From NCBI GenBank assembly GCA_959022495.1, contig CAUEYX010000047.1:1-21454 (forward strand): a stretch of DNA of 21,454 nucleotides, given 5' to 3'. This document shows, piece by piece, positions 7,312 through 15,341 of the stretch. Position numbers and translations under genes: made by a program. Every line of letters begins with the position of its first letter. The stretch's first letter is position 1. A model generated the notes under the pieces. That model saw only the letters and a program-made list of their open reading frames with translations. It made no database searches and was not told the origin of the DNA. This DNA comes from an uncultured Lachnospiraceae bacterium (GTDB taxonomy: Bacteria > Bacillota > Clostridia > Lachnospirales > Lachnospiraceae).

Positions 7312-9118
7312 AGTTAAGCAGCCAAAAAGACCGCTGATCTATTATTATCTGATCGTAATAGTCGTACTGCTGCTCTTTAACTCGCTGGCAATGCCCTGGC
7401 TGGCGGAACGGCAGATCAAGACGGTAGACTATAATACTTTCATATCCATGACGGAGGAGAAGGATATCGATCAGGTGAGTATCAGCAATGAAGACAATAC
7501 GATCACCTTCACTGATAAAGATAATAAGGTTTACAAAACAGCCATGGTGGAGGACCAGGAGCTGACGAAAAGACTCTATGATTCCGGAGCATCCTTCGCA
7601 GGAGAAGAGATTCGGCAGATGTCGCCCCTTTTGAGCATCTTTCTGACATGGATTCTGCCGATCCTTCTTTTCATAGGCATTGGGCAGCTGATGTCGAAAA
7701 AGCTGATGGAACGTGCCGGCGGCAAAAATTCCATGATGTTCGGCATGGGGAAGAGCAACGCGAAGGTCTATGTGAAATCCAGCAAGGGCATTAAGTTTAG
7801 AGATGTGGCGGGCGAGGATGAGGCAAAGGAAAATCTTGCCGAGATCGTGGAGTATCTCCATGACCCGAAACAGTATAAAGAGATCGGAGCCTCCATGCCG
7901 AAGGGAATCCTGCTGGTAGGTCCTCCTGGTACCGGTAAGACTATGCTGGCAAAGGCTGTGGCAGGAGAGGCAGATGTTCCATTCTTCTCCATGTCCGGCT
8001 CGGAATTCGTAGAAATGTTCGTGGGTATGGGAGCCTCCAAAGTAAGAGACTTGTTTAAACAAGCTAAAGAGAAAGCGCCCTGTATCGTATTCATCGATGA
8101 GATCGATGCCATCGGCAAAAAGAGAGACGGGCACATCGGCGGAAATGACGAGCGCGAGCAGACTTTAAACCAGCTTCTTACAGAGATGGATGGATTTGAA
8201 GAAAACAACGGCGTCATCATTCTGGCAGCGACCAACCGTCCGGAATCCCTTGACCCCGCGCTTTTGCGCCCGGGCCGTTTTGACAGGCGGGTTCCCGTGG
8301 AGCTGCCGGATCTGAAAGGCAGGGACGAAATCCTGAAAGTCCATGCAAAGAAGATCAAGGTGGCGGACGATGTGGATTACAACAAGATCGCAAGGATGGC
8401 GTCCGGCGCATCCGGCGCGGAACTTGCGAATATCGTAAACGAGGCGGCTCTTCGCGCGGTCCGTGATCACCGCTCTTATGTGACACAGGCGGACTTAGAG
8501 GAAAGCATCGAGGTCGTAATCGCCGGATACCAGAAGAAAAATGCGATCCTTACGGATAAAGATAAGCTGATCGTAGCCTGCCATGAGATCGGGCACGCAC
8601 TTGTGGCGGCGAAGCAGTCAGATTCCGCGCCGGTGCAGAAGATCACCATCGTGCCGAGAACGTCAGGCGCTCTCGGATATACGATGCAGGTGGACGAAGG
8701 CAATCATTACCTGATGAGTAAGGAAGAGATGGAAAATAAGATCGCTGCCTATACCGGCGGACGGGCAGCAGAAGAGATCATATTCGGCTCTGTGACGACA
8801 GGCGCGTCCAATGATATCGAACAGGCGACGAAGCTTGCGAGGGCGATGATCACGCAGTATGGTATGAGCGAGGAATTCGACATGGTGGCTCTGGAAGTAC
8901 AGACAAACCAGTACTTAGGCGGCGACGCTTCCCTGGCCTGCTCGGCGGACACGCAGAAGAAGATTGACGAAAAAGTCGTGGAGCTTGTGCGTATGCAGCA
9001 TGAAAAAGCAGCGCAGATCCTTCTGGAAAACCGGGAGAAATTAGATGAGCTTTCTCAGTATCTGTATAAGAAAGAGACGATTACAGGGGAAGAATTCATG
9101 AAGATCCTGAATTCCTGA
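7304..9118 (+). CDS. ftsH: FtsH-family membrane AAA+ zinc protease
   Basis: A 604-residue membrane-anchored ATP-dependent protease that degrades misfolded or regulatory proteins. TM1 is at about residues 11-31, a short extracytoplasmic domain at about 35-105 and TM2 at about 107-129. The AAA+ module has Walker A GPPGTGKT (206-213), the pore loop FVGMGAS, Walker B IVFIDEID (261-268) and the second region of homology through RPGRFDR. The M41 peptidase has zinc site HEIGH (427-431, where HEAGH is usual) and the third-ligand segment GASNDIEQAT. GGAGG at 7292-7296 is 7 nt from ATG 7304; ATG 7301 is the alternative. Genomes of this group usually carry another FtsH in the tilS/hpt region, so this copy linked to relQ may be a specialised paralogue (inferred). 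Confidence 0.93.
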   Translation: MNEVKQPKRPLIYYYLIVIVVLLLFNSLAMPWLAERQIKTVDYNTFISMTEEKDIDQVSISNEDNTITFTDKDNKVYKTAMVEDQELTKRLYDSGASFAGEEIRQMSPLLSIFLTWILPILLFIGIGQLMSKKLMERAGGKNSMMFGMGKSNAKVYVKSSKGIKFRDVAGEDEAKENLAEIVEYLHDPKQYKEIGASMPKGILLVGPPGTGKTMLAKAVAGEADVPFFSMSGSEFVEMFVGMGASKVRDLFKQAKEKAPCIVFIDEIDAIGKKRDGHIGGNDEREQTLNQLLTEMDGFEENNGVIILAATNRPESLDPALLRPGRFDRRVPVELPDLKGRDEILKVHAKKIKVADDVDYNKIARMASGASGAELANIVNEAALRAVRDHRSYVTQADLEESIEVVIAGYQKKNAILTDKDKLIVACHEIGHALVAAKQSDSAPVQKITIVPRTSGALGYTMQVDEGNHYLMSKEEMENKIAAYTGGRAAEEIIFGSVTTGASNDIEQATKLARAMITQYGMSEEFDMVALEVQTNQYLGGDASLACSADTQKKIDEKVVELVRMQHEKAAQILLENREKLDELSQYLYKKETITGEEFMKILNS

Positions 9119-9142
9119 CCAAGAGGCAGAGGGGGAGAATCA

Positions 9143-9955
9143 ATGGTTCTATATTATAGTTTACTGTACTTTTTTACATATGGATTCTTAGGCTGGTGCA
9201 TCGAAGTCGCTTTCGCGGCAGTGAAGAACAGACAGTTTGTAAACAGGGGGTTCTTAAATGGTCCCCTGTGTCCCATCTACGGGATCGGGGTCTCTGCGGT
9301 GGTGCTGGTCTTAGATCCGTACAAAGACAATCTGGTGATCCTCTATGTGACGTCCGCGGTCCTTGTGACCGTGCTGGAATACGTCACAGGAGCGCTGCTG
9401 GAAAAGCTGTTTCATCATAAATGGTGGGATTATTCCAAAATGCCATGGAACATCAAAGGCTATGTGTGCATCCTCTTCTCTCTCATCTGGGGAGCTGCCT
9501 GCGTTGTGATCGTAAAGCTGATCCATCCGCTTATTCACAGACTTCTTTCGTTTATTCCGACAGTGGCAGGGGTTATCTTTCTTGTGCTGCTGTGTGCGGG
9601 GCTTACAGCGGATCTCTGCGTGACAGTAGCCGGCATCCTGAAATGGAACCGGCAGCTCGACGCTATGGAAGAGATGGCAGAAAAACTGCATGTCCTTTCT
9701 GAACAGATCGGGGAAAACATTTATAAAAATATGATGATAAACATTGAAATACAGGAAGAGGCAAAGAAGAAGGCAGAGGAAATAAAAGTCAGATATGATG
9801 AAATGATAGAAAAACAGAGCCGCATCGGAAAGCGGCTTTTGAAAGCATTTCCCGCCATGGAGTCAAGAAAGCATCCGTATCAGCTTTTTGAACTTAAGAA
9901 CTATATAAAAGAAAAGGCAGAAACAATAGAAAAGAGAAAGGGGAAGAGACAGTAA
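9143..9955 (+). CDS. CmpB-type putative ABC-transporter membrane protein
   Basis: 270 residues. The N-terminal half has about five membrane segments with the signature of the CmpB-like family (Pfam ABC_trans_CmpB): YGFLGWCIEV, then NRGFLNGPLCPIYG, then VLEYVTGALLEKLF and WWDYSKMPWNIKGYVC. The C-terminal half (about residues 175-270) is a charged cytoplasmic coiled coil rich in Lys and Glu. The family is annotated as a transporter component, but no ATPase or substrate-binding partner is present here and the real function is unknown. It starts 24 nt after ftsH behind GGGGGAG and ends 3 nt before the relQ-like gene, so it belongs to the same transcript. Confidence 0.8.
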   Translation: MVLYYSLLYFFTYGFLGWCIEVAFAAVKNRQFVNRGFLNGPLCPIYGIGVSAVVLVLDPYKDNLVILYVTSAVLVTVLEYVTGALLEKLFHHKWWDYSKMPWNIKGYVCILFSLIWGAACVVIVKLIHPLIHRLLSFIPTVAGVIFLVLLCAGLTADLCVTVAGILKWNRQLDAMEEMAEKLHVLSEQIGENIYKNMMINIEIQEEAKKKAEEIKVRYDEMIEKQSRIGKRLLKAFPAMESRKHPYQLFELKNYIKEKAETIEKRKGKRQ

Positions 9956-9958
9956 ATT

Positions 9959-10633
9959 ATGGAGATGGCAGAGAGAAGATTTCCGGGAAATATTGATTTT
10001 TCCAATATCCCGAAAAATCATGTGGAGACGTTCATTCAGATGGAAAGGCTGTATATGCTCTATGACTGCGCGATACGGGAGACCAGGACGAAGCTTGAGA
10101 ATCTGGATCATGAGATGAAATTCGTAAAGGAGAGAAATCCCATCCAGCATATCACTTCCCGGCTGAAAAATCCCAGGAGCATCATCGAGAAAATGAACCG
10201 ATATGGTCTTGAGATCAGCGCGAAAAATATATGGGACAATATCACCGACGTGGCGGCGCTGCGCGTGATCTGCTCTTATATAGAAGATATTTACGCTGTG
10301 GCAGACATGCTGAAAAAGCAGGACGATGTATTTGTCCTAAAGGAAAAAGACTATATCAAACATCCGAAAGAGAGCGGATACCGAAGTCTCCATCTGATCG
10401 TGGAAACACCGGTTTTTCTCTCAGATGAAAAGGTGATGGTCAAAGTGGAGGTCCAGATCCGTACCATCGCCATGGATTTCTGGTCCAGCCTGGAACATCA
10501 GCTCCGGTATAAGACCGCCGCCAATGTGCCGGATGATATCAGAAAGCAGTTAAAAGACTGCGCGGAACGGGTGTACGGGCTGGATATGGAAATGGAGCAG
10601 ATCTATAAAAAGATCGAGAGTGTGGATCCGTAA
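9959..10633 (+). CDS. relQ: Small alarmone synthetase, RelQ/YjbM-like (p)ppGpp synthetase
   Basis: 224 residues consisting only of the RelA/SpoT synthetase domain, with no HD hydrolase, TGS or ACT domains. It transfers pyrophosphate from ATP to GDP or GTP. Seen in order are the ATP-binding region SRLKNPRSIIEKMNRYG, the metal-binding Asp region ITDVAALRVICSY, the GTP-binding stretch DYIKHPKESGYRSLHLIV, and EVQIRTIAMDFWSSLEHQLRYK with the catalytic Glu. Length and motifs match RelQ. It is the last gene of the FtsH cluster (3-nt gap) and meets the TetR gene tail to tail with a 4-nt gap and no visible terminator. The spacing to the ribosome site (GGGGAAG) is slightly long for ATG 9959; ATG 9965 is also possible. 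Confidence 0.92.
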   Translation: MEMAERRFPGNIDFSNIPKNHVETFIQMERLYMLYDCAIRETRTKLENLDHEMKFVKERNPIQHITSRLKNPRSIIEKMNRYGLEISAKNIWDNITDVAALRVICSYIEDIYAVADMLKKQDDVFVLKEKDYIKHPKESGYRSLHLIVETPVFLSDEKVMVKVEVQIRTIAMDFWSSLEHQLRYKTAANVPDDIRKQLKDCAERVYGLDMEMEQIYKKIESVDP

Positions 10634-10637
10634 AATA

Positions 10638-11192
10638 CTACTTTTTCTGCTCGTCCGGGAGGATCGCCCGCAGCAGGCTGTACTGGGAGGCGGCAAGCTC
10701 TTCTTTTGGCATCTTGTAATTGCTCTTGATCCAACGCAGGGTCGAGACAGTCAGCCCGCCGACACAGAAGGAGGATACGACCTCAGCAGAGCAGGGAAGA
10801 ACCAGCCCTCTTTCTGTCTGATCTTTCAAAAATGCTGTTAACTGCCGCTCAAAAAAATCAAACAGGATATCAAGGATCTCTTCTTCCGGCTGAGCAGCGA
10901 AGGTATTATAGAAGAAACGATGATCTTTCTGGATATAATCAAGGATTACGGAGAGAAATTCCTCCGGAGAATGTGTCGCGATCAGAGCGTTCACTTCTTC
11001 TGTTTTGGATTCCAGACAGCAGGAGAGGAGATGGTACTTATCTTCAAAGTTCGCGTAAAAGGCAGAGCGGCTGACAAGGGCGCACTCACATAATTCATTG
11101 ACGGATATTCGCTGGAACGCTTTCTTATGCAGAAGCTGCTCAAGGGTGTCCATCAACTCTTTTCTGGCAGGCGTCTTTCGGGTGGTTTCCAT
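10638..11192 (-). CDS. TetR/AcrR-family transcriptional regulator
   Basis: 184 residues. The N-terminal TetR helix-turn-helix reads ELMDTLEQLLHKKAFQRISVNELCECALVSRSAFYANFEDKYHLL, in which the recognition helix SRSAFYANF is clear (about residues 14-58). The all-helical C-terminal ligand and dimer domain resembles the DhaS-type TetR_C group, and Cys residues are scattered in it. The start at 11192 is fixed by AGGAGG 8 nt upstream. No efflux or transporter gene is adjacent on the same strand, so the target is not obvious. It is convergent with relQ and may act on the CmpB-type membrane protein or on a distant gene. Confidence 0.88.
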   Translation of the reverse strand: METTRKTPARKELMDTLEQLLHKKAFQRISVNELCECALVSRSAFYANFEDKYHLLSCCLESKTEEVNALIATHSPEEFLSVILDYIQKDHRFFYNTFAAQPEEEILDILFDFFERQLTAFLKDQTERGLVLPCSAEVVSSFCVGGLTVSTLRWIKSNYKMPKEELAASQYSLLRAILPDEQKK

Positions 11193-11289
11193 ATGGGCTG
11201 CCTCCTTTCTCTTTATCAGAGTAAACGAAACGGAGGCAGGATGCAAGAGAAAAGAGGAATGAATTTATAAGGGATATTTTATCAACGCT

Positions 11290-11688
11290 TTATTTCATCA
11301 GTTCTTCGGTGAGTTTCAGGATCTCAGGTGCCAGACGCTGCCGTTCTTTCTTCGTGATCCGGGAATAGATGGGATAGGCAAGCCCTACGCCGATCAGTCC
11401 CACGATTCCTGTGATCACGCCGAGGACAAAGTATTTCTCCGCCCATACCATGCAGCAGCTCATACCGAAGCCTAAGACCAGTGTGCTGAGAATCCCGACG
11501 ATGAGCGCGGCGGCGGTTCCTTTGGAAGTGACACTTTTGTCCAGGCGGCGGAGCTGTTCCATCTTATCCTCCTCGGGAGGAAGGTATTTCTTGCGGATCG
11601 CCTGCAGTTCCTCCTGCTGTCTGGCGGAGTAGGTATAGGAAAAGGATTCCGTAGTCCTTGCGTTTTCATTTGATTTTTTTTCTTCCAT
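11290..11688 (-). CDS. Small two-TM membrane protein (paralogue of the protein at 14738-15103)
   Basis: 132 residues. A soluble charged N-terminus (EELQAIRKKYLPPEEDKMEQLRRLDKSV) is followed by two membrane helices (about residues 60-80 and 90-108) and a basic tail (YPIYSRITKKERQRLAPEILKLTEELM). It shares layout and several motifs with the protein at 14738-15103: a K(Y)xxxExxxxxQLxxLDK region, a short Gly-rich TM1, YPIY and a C-terminal Lys/Arg-rich helix ending in a similar leucine pattern. Start choice: AGGAG lies 10 nt from ATG 11688 and only 1 nt from ATG 11697. It is the last gene of the two-component operon. Function unknown. Confidence 0.75.
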   Translation of the reverse strand: MEEKKSNENARTTESFSYTYSARQQEELQAIRKKYLPPEEDKMEQLRRLDKSVTSKGTAAALIVGILSTLVLGFGMSCCMVWAEKYFVLGVITGIVGLIGVGLAYPIYSRITKKERQRLAPEILKLTEELMK

Positions 11689-11693
11689 TCTTA

Positions 11694-12578
11694 TCATTCT
11701 CCTGTTTCAGATTTCTGTTTCAGTTTTTTGGTGGAGCGCACGAGCATATGGATTGCCAGCCCGAGCACTGTGACGCAGACGGCAGCCCCGGTGGCAGCAG
11801 TCATTGTGAAGCGAAACGCGGGGTTATCATCGTCTCCGAAGGCGTTGAGCATTGCCGTCTCCAGAGAAAGCATGGACACAAGCGCCGATGCGAAGCTGAT
11901 CTGCTTTGCCGCTGAGAGGATGGGGCTGTTGTATTTCCTGTACCGGATCACATTGACCACAGCGACCGTAAAAGCGGCAAAGGTGTAGGCTGCCATGGCG
12001 ATGGTCGTGATATCGTGGTAAGTAAAGCCTCTGTTCTGGCATACCATGTAAAATGCGATCACCGACAGGGCGATGTCCATGAAGAGAAGGACAGCGCCGC
12101 ACAGCCGGCAGCATCGGTATTCCAGGAACAGGTCTTTCCCAGGCGTGATCCTGCGGGCAGTCCCGAGCAGCGAGAGGCGTATCACCGCCAGGAGAAAATA
12201 GTACACGGCAAGTGCGTAAAACCAGACAGAGCGGTTGACAATGCCAAGCGCAAGCTGTAAAAGCGCGTAAAGGAGATTCATTCCCGAAGAGCCGTATAGG
12301 GACAGCTTTACGCGAACAGCCGCGTCTGAAAAATAGAGCATAACATAGCGGTTTTCTTCTTTTGCCGTCCGCACCTTGCGTATCAGAACCGGCACTCTCG
12401 CGCAGAGGATGGTCAGGGCATAAGCGGACAGCGCATAGGATAAGTACGTTACCGCAGGAGCTGCTGTATCCTCCATAAAAATATAGAACAGCAATGCCGC
12501 GGAGACAGGTACGAGCAGTATGGCAAGTGCGATATGAGGAAACAACAGTCTGATCAGGCTTTGCTTAAGTTTGCCCAT
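11694..12578 (-). CDS. Polytopic membrane protein in the two-component operon, function unknown
   Basis: 294 residues with about eight predicted membrane helices (for example LALAILLVPVS-like and VWFYALAVYYFLLAVI) and a basic C-terminal tail. No transporter, kinase or enzyme motif is visible. The start overlaps the end of the histidine kinase gene by 14 nt, and the stop overlaps the start region of the small membrane protein, so the four genes form one translation-coupled operon. It could be the regulated effector or an accessory sensor of the two-component system. The assignment rests on position alone. Confidence 0.75.
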   Translation of the reverse strand: MGKLKQSLIRLLFPHIALAILLVPVSAALLFYIFMEDTAAPAVTYLSYALSAYALTILCARVPVLIRKVRTAKEENRYVMLYFSDAAVRVKLSLYGSSGMNLLYALLQLALGIVNRSVWFYALAVYYFLLAVIRLSLLGTARRITPGKDLFLEYRCCRLCGAVLLFMDIALSVIAFYMVCQNRGFTYHDITTIAMAAYTFAAFTVAVVNVIRYRKYNSPILSAAKQISFASALVSMLSLETAMLNAFGDDDNPAFRFTMTAATGAAVCVTVLGLAIHMLVRSTKKLKQKSETGE

Positions 12579-13689
12579 CTGTAACCCTCCGCATCCTTAC
12601 GGTAAATGTACTTCCTTTCCCGACCTCGCTGGAAACGGATACTTCACTTCCCGTAATATCGATGATCCGTTTTACAAGGGAAAGCCCCAGTCCGTTGCCG
12701 GAAGAGGCGTGGGAAGTATCTCCCTGATAGAATTTATCGAAAATATGCGCTCCAACCTCCTGAGATATCCCGCAGCCGGTATCGGTCACGGACACGACAG
12801 CGTCATTTCCCTCCACAGTCAGCGTAAGAGAGACCCTGCCGCCTCTTTCGGTGAATTTGATGGCGTTGGAAAAGAGGTTATTCCAGACAAGGCGCATCAT
12901 CTTCCGGTCCGATCTTACGGTCACGCCTTCCGCCAGATCTGTATCGATCTCAAGTTCCTTTTGTTCCCACAGTTCCTCAAATCCCAGCAGACATTCGCAG
13001 AGCTGCTCGCCAAGATCATAATCCGTTGTGTCAGGGAAGATCTGCTGGTTCTCCAGCTTGTTCAGCTTCAGGATATTTGAGATAAGGTCTGAGAGCCTGC
13101 GTGCAGCCTCTGAAATGGCAGATGCATATTCCTTCCGCTTATCTGCGGCAAGATCAGGCTGGGAGAGGAGCGTGGCGTAATTCTGGATGACAGAGAGCGG
13201 CGTTTTGATCTCGTGGGATACATTCGCCGTAAAATCCGTGCGCAGCGTCTCGATACTTGAGAGTTCCTCTGCCATCCTGTTAAAGCAGGTGAAGATCTGA
13301 TTAAAATTCTTGTCCGTGACAATACCGCTAAGCTCAGGGATGCGGACTGAAAAATCGCCCTGCATGAGCTGTTCCGCTGCCTGTGTGATCTGCCGCACCG
13401 GACGGTCAACCGTGAGCCTCCTTCGGATGGTGTCGATCAGCGTAAAGAGGAATGTCAGCAGGATGACATTGCCGAAGGTCAGCTTTGCCGCCGCGCTGAT
13501 ATTCTCCTCAGTCAGAGTGATGCTCATGGTGTCGGAGAGCGTGCGCAGAAAGATGCTCATACAGCAGGTGACGATAAAGGCAGTCAGCAGGAAAAAGAGA
13601 AAATAGTTCCTTACATGGGTCAATATCCTTTCTCGCAGGTTTCTTTTTTGCAGGCTTCTTTCGCGCAGGCTCTTTTCCCTCCGGTTCAT
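12565..13689 (-). CDS. Membrane sensor histidine kinase
   Basis: 374 residues. The N-terminus is very basic with repeats of SLRER, SLQKR and NLRER (residues 7-21). TM1 is at about residues 28-46, a short extracellular loop of about 25 residues follows, and TM2 is at about 70-88. A HAMP linker follows (RPVRQITQAAEQLMQGDFSVRI). The dimerisation/phosphoacceptor domain has VSHEIKTPL with His159, and the ATPase domain has the N-box NNLFSNAIKF, DTGCGIS and GNGLGLSL. The tiny extracellular loop suggests sensing within the membrane or through a partner such as the co-encoded membrane protein. It pairs with the response regulator immediately upstream (4-nt ATGA overlap). The signal is unknown. Confidence 0.93.
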   Translation of the reverse strand: MNRREKSLRERSLQKRNLRERILTHVRNYFLFFLLTAFIVTCCMSIFLRTLSDTMSITLTEENISAAAKLTFGNVILLTFLFTLIDTIRRRLTVDRPVRQITQAAEQLMQGDFSVRIPELSGIVTDKNFNQIFTCFNRMAEELSSIETLRTDFTANVSHEIKTPLSVIQNYATLLSQPDLAADKRKEYASAISEAARRLSDLISNILKLNKLENQQIFPDTTDYDLGEQLCECLLGFEELWEQKELEIDTDLAEGVTVRSDRKMMRLVWNNLFSNAIKFTERGGRVSLTLTVEGNDAVVSVTDTGCGISQEVGAHIFDKFYQGDTSHASSGNGLGLSLVKRIIDITGSEVSVSSEVGKGSTFTVRMRRVTDGQT

Positions 13690-14360
13690 TTGATCACCGC
13701 CTTATATCCCAGCCCGTGGACCGTCACGATCTCAAAATCATCGCAGCCGGAGAACTTATCACGGAGCTTTGTCATATACACATCCACAGTCCTCGGTCCC
13801 GAGGCAGTGCCGCTGTCCCAGAACTCATCCATAAGCTGGGAGCGGGTAAAGGCTTTCTTCGGGTAGGAGAGCAGCTTATAGAGCAGGTTGAACTCCCGCA
13901 CTGTCAGAGGAACCTCTTCCCCGTCCACATAGGCAGAGTGCTCCTCCGCATCCAGGATCAGACTGCCCGCGGTCAGCCGTTTGCTTGCCGCGATCCCTGC
14001 CCGCCGAAGCAGAGCGCCGACGCGCAGCAGCAGCTCGTTGAGGTCGATAGGCTTTACCATATAGTCGTCGATCCCCGTCTGGAAGCCTCTCTGCTTGGAA
14101 GCAAAATCATCGCGGGCAGTCATGAAAAGGATGGGGATCTCTTTGTCCAGCCCGCGTATGGTTTTCGCGAACTCAAAGCCGTCGATCCGGGGCATCATGA
14201 TATCCGAGATGATCAGGTCAAAGACCATGCCCCCGTACATGGCGTCGTAGGCGTCGTCCGCCGTAAGACAGCCAAGCGTCTCATGTCCGTTTTGCTCAAG
14301 AAAAGTGCAGACCGTGCGGTTCAGCTCGCGGTCGTCCTCCACAACTAATAGTTTAAACAT
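13686..14360 (-). CDS. OmpR/PhoB-family response regulator
   Basis: 224 residues. The receiver domain (1-115) has the acidic pair VVEDDRE, the phosphoacceptor Asp53 in DLIISDIMMPRIDG and the conserved Lys in YMVKPI. The winged-helix domain (about 130-224) ends in the typical TVDVYMTKLRDKF and VHGLGYK. It is the first gene of the operon with the histidine kinase and two membrane proteins. The start at 14360 follows AGGAGG by 7 nt; an upstream in-frame ATG at 14378 lacks a ribosome site. Repeated TAACAT/ATGTTA elements in the promoter region (14393-14425) may be its own binding sites. Confidence 0.93.
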   Translation of the reverse strand: MFKLLVVEDDRELNRTVCTFLEQNGHETLGCLTADDAYDAMYGGMVFDLIISDIMMPRIDGFEFAKTIRGLDKEIPILFMTARDDFASKQRGFQTGIDDYMVKPIDLNELLLRVGALLRRAGIAASKRLTAGSLILDAEEHSAYVDGEEVPLTVREFNLLYKLLSYPKKAFTRSQLMDEFWDSGTASGPRTVDVYMTKLRDKFSGCDDFEIVTVHGLGYKAVIK

Positions 14361-14392
14361 CAAAATGCCTCCTGACATGGTTTTCTATATCT

Positions 14393-14425
14393 TAACATAG
14401 AATTAAGACTAACATACGAATGTTA
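14393..14425 (-). promoter_or_regulatory. Repeated TAACAT elements upstream of the response regulator
   Basis: Direct TAACAT copies at 14393-14398 and 14410-14415 (17-nt period), plus inverted ATGTTA at 14420-14425. This lies in the upstream leader of the two-component operon. The -10-like TATAGA on minus has a poor -35, consistent with an activator-dependent promoter. Autoregulation is inferred. Confidence 0.35.
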
Positions 14426-14434
14426 AAGTTTTGT

Positions 14435-14674
14435 TTACATTTGCTCTCGTTCCTCCTGCTCCCGTGCCAGACGGATCTTTGCCTCCTCCACGGTTTCCCC
14501 GTCCTTTGTCAGGAACTGGTCCACGAACTTATCCGAAATGGTCTGGAAACCGCTGACAACCCCGTTTTCAATCTTCTTGTAACCTCCCACGACACCATTT
14601 TCAATCATCTTATATCCACTTGTAACACTCTCCGCGATCTTTTCATTCGCGGCAACGAATTTTGACTTCGCCAT
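14435..14674 (-). CDS. Small protein with four 11-residue repeats
   Basis: 79 residues. After MAKSKFVAANEK come four 11-residue repeats: IAESVTSGYKM (13-23), IENGVVGGYKK (24-34), IENGVVSGFQT (35-45) and ISDKFVDQFLT (46-56). A charged tail follows (EEAKIRLAREQEEREQM). An 11-residue period suits an amphipathic helix lying on a membrane or forming a right-handed coiled coil, as in lipid-binding or stress proteins. There is no signal peptide. It has an excellent ribosome site (AAGGAGG) before ATG 14674. It lies between a small membrane-protein gene and the divergent-spaced two-component operon on the same strand. I do not recognise a named function. Confidence 0.8.
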   Translation of the reverse strand: MAKSKFVAANEKIAESVTSGYKMIENGVVGGYKKIENGVVSGFQTISDKFVDQFLTKDGETVEEAKIRLAREQEEREQM

Positions 14675-14737
14675 TTTCCTTTACCTCCTTGTGTATTGAA
14701 GCGTGTGCGTCCTTGTAAAGAGAGGGCAGCACCGGCG

Positions 14738-15103
14738 CTAACCTCTCATGATCGTGTCGCTGAGCGCGATGATCCTGCCTGCGTATTTCTTGCGGCGGCT
14801 GCCAAGCATCCCCTTATAAATCGGATAGTTTACAAGCGCCATCACCATGCCTGCCACGCCGATGGCAATGCCCGGCGCCATGGCATCATGCATGCCGATC
14901 ACAGAGCCGATATCCGTCATGATAAGGCTCATGCCGCTGCCCATGATGAGCGCGCTGAGAGTGCCGAATACTCCGGCAAAGATATTGGCGGGCTTTTTTA
15001 CCATCTTATCCAGCTTCTTCAGTTCATCAAGCTGAGTGTGCTCCTTCTCCGTGTACTGGGTGCGGATCTTCCGCACGAGAAATTCCTGATCGTTTTTGTT
15101 CAT
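14738..15103 (-). CDS. Small two-TM membrane protein (paralogue of the protein at 11290-11688)
   Basis: 121 residues: a charged N-terminus (FLVRKIRTQYTEKEHTQLDELKKLDKMVKKP), TM1 at about residues 40-60 (FAGVFGTLSALIMGSGMSLIM), TM2 at about 75-92, then YPIYKGMLGSRRKKYAGRIIALSDTIM. The repeated pattern (LDxLKxLDK, Gly-rich TM1, YPIY, basic helix) marks it as a paralogue of the last gene of the neighbouring two-component operon. RBS-like AAGAAGGT precedes ATG 15103. It is followed on the same strand by the repeat protein. Function unknown. Confidence 0.75.
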   Translation of the reverse strand: MNKNDQEFLVRKIRTQYTEKEHTQLDELKKLDKMVKKPANIFAGVFGTLSALIMGSGMSLIMTDIGSVIGMHDAMAPGIAIGVAGMVMALVNYPIYKGMLGSRRKKYAGRIIALSDTIMRG

Positions 15104-15212
15104 TGTGATTTACCTTCTTTCTTAAATTTATGGTTATATTGTGGAGGGGAGGTGTTTTTGAAAGTTTGAGATTTTGTTAGAGAAATGTTAAAAAGTACGG
15201 TTTCCATATAAT

Positions 15213-15258
15213 CCGCGCGGTTGACAGGAAAATGCTGAAAAATCTGTCAACCATGCGG
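15213..15258. repeat. Inverted repeat at the chromosome/element border
   Basis: 15-nt arms at 15213-15227 (CCGCGCGGTTGACAG) and 15244-15258 (CTGTCAACCATGCGG) pair except for one mismatch and one wobble. GTTTT follows on plus. It could be a terminator for the chromosomal side or part of the attachment region. It lies about 85 nt beyond the integrase stop codon, where a prophage attL is often found. Confidence 0.45.
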
Positions 15259-15341
15259 GTTTTAAGGCATATAAAAACATTGAAAAGCATTTAAAAACAT
15301 ATATAAAAATAGGAACGGTTTACAACACGTTTGCAACAAAT

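Noticed and set aside
9196..9702. Out-of-frame reading frames within the CmpB-type gene and other long antisense frames, such as those within ftsH and the GH3 gene
   Set aside because: They are shadows of well-supported genes, without ribosome sites or protein-like composition.
15104..15341. tRNA gene as integration target
   Set aside because: I see no cloverleaf arms or TTCGA-type T-loop in this interval or elsewhere in the window.
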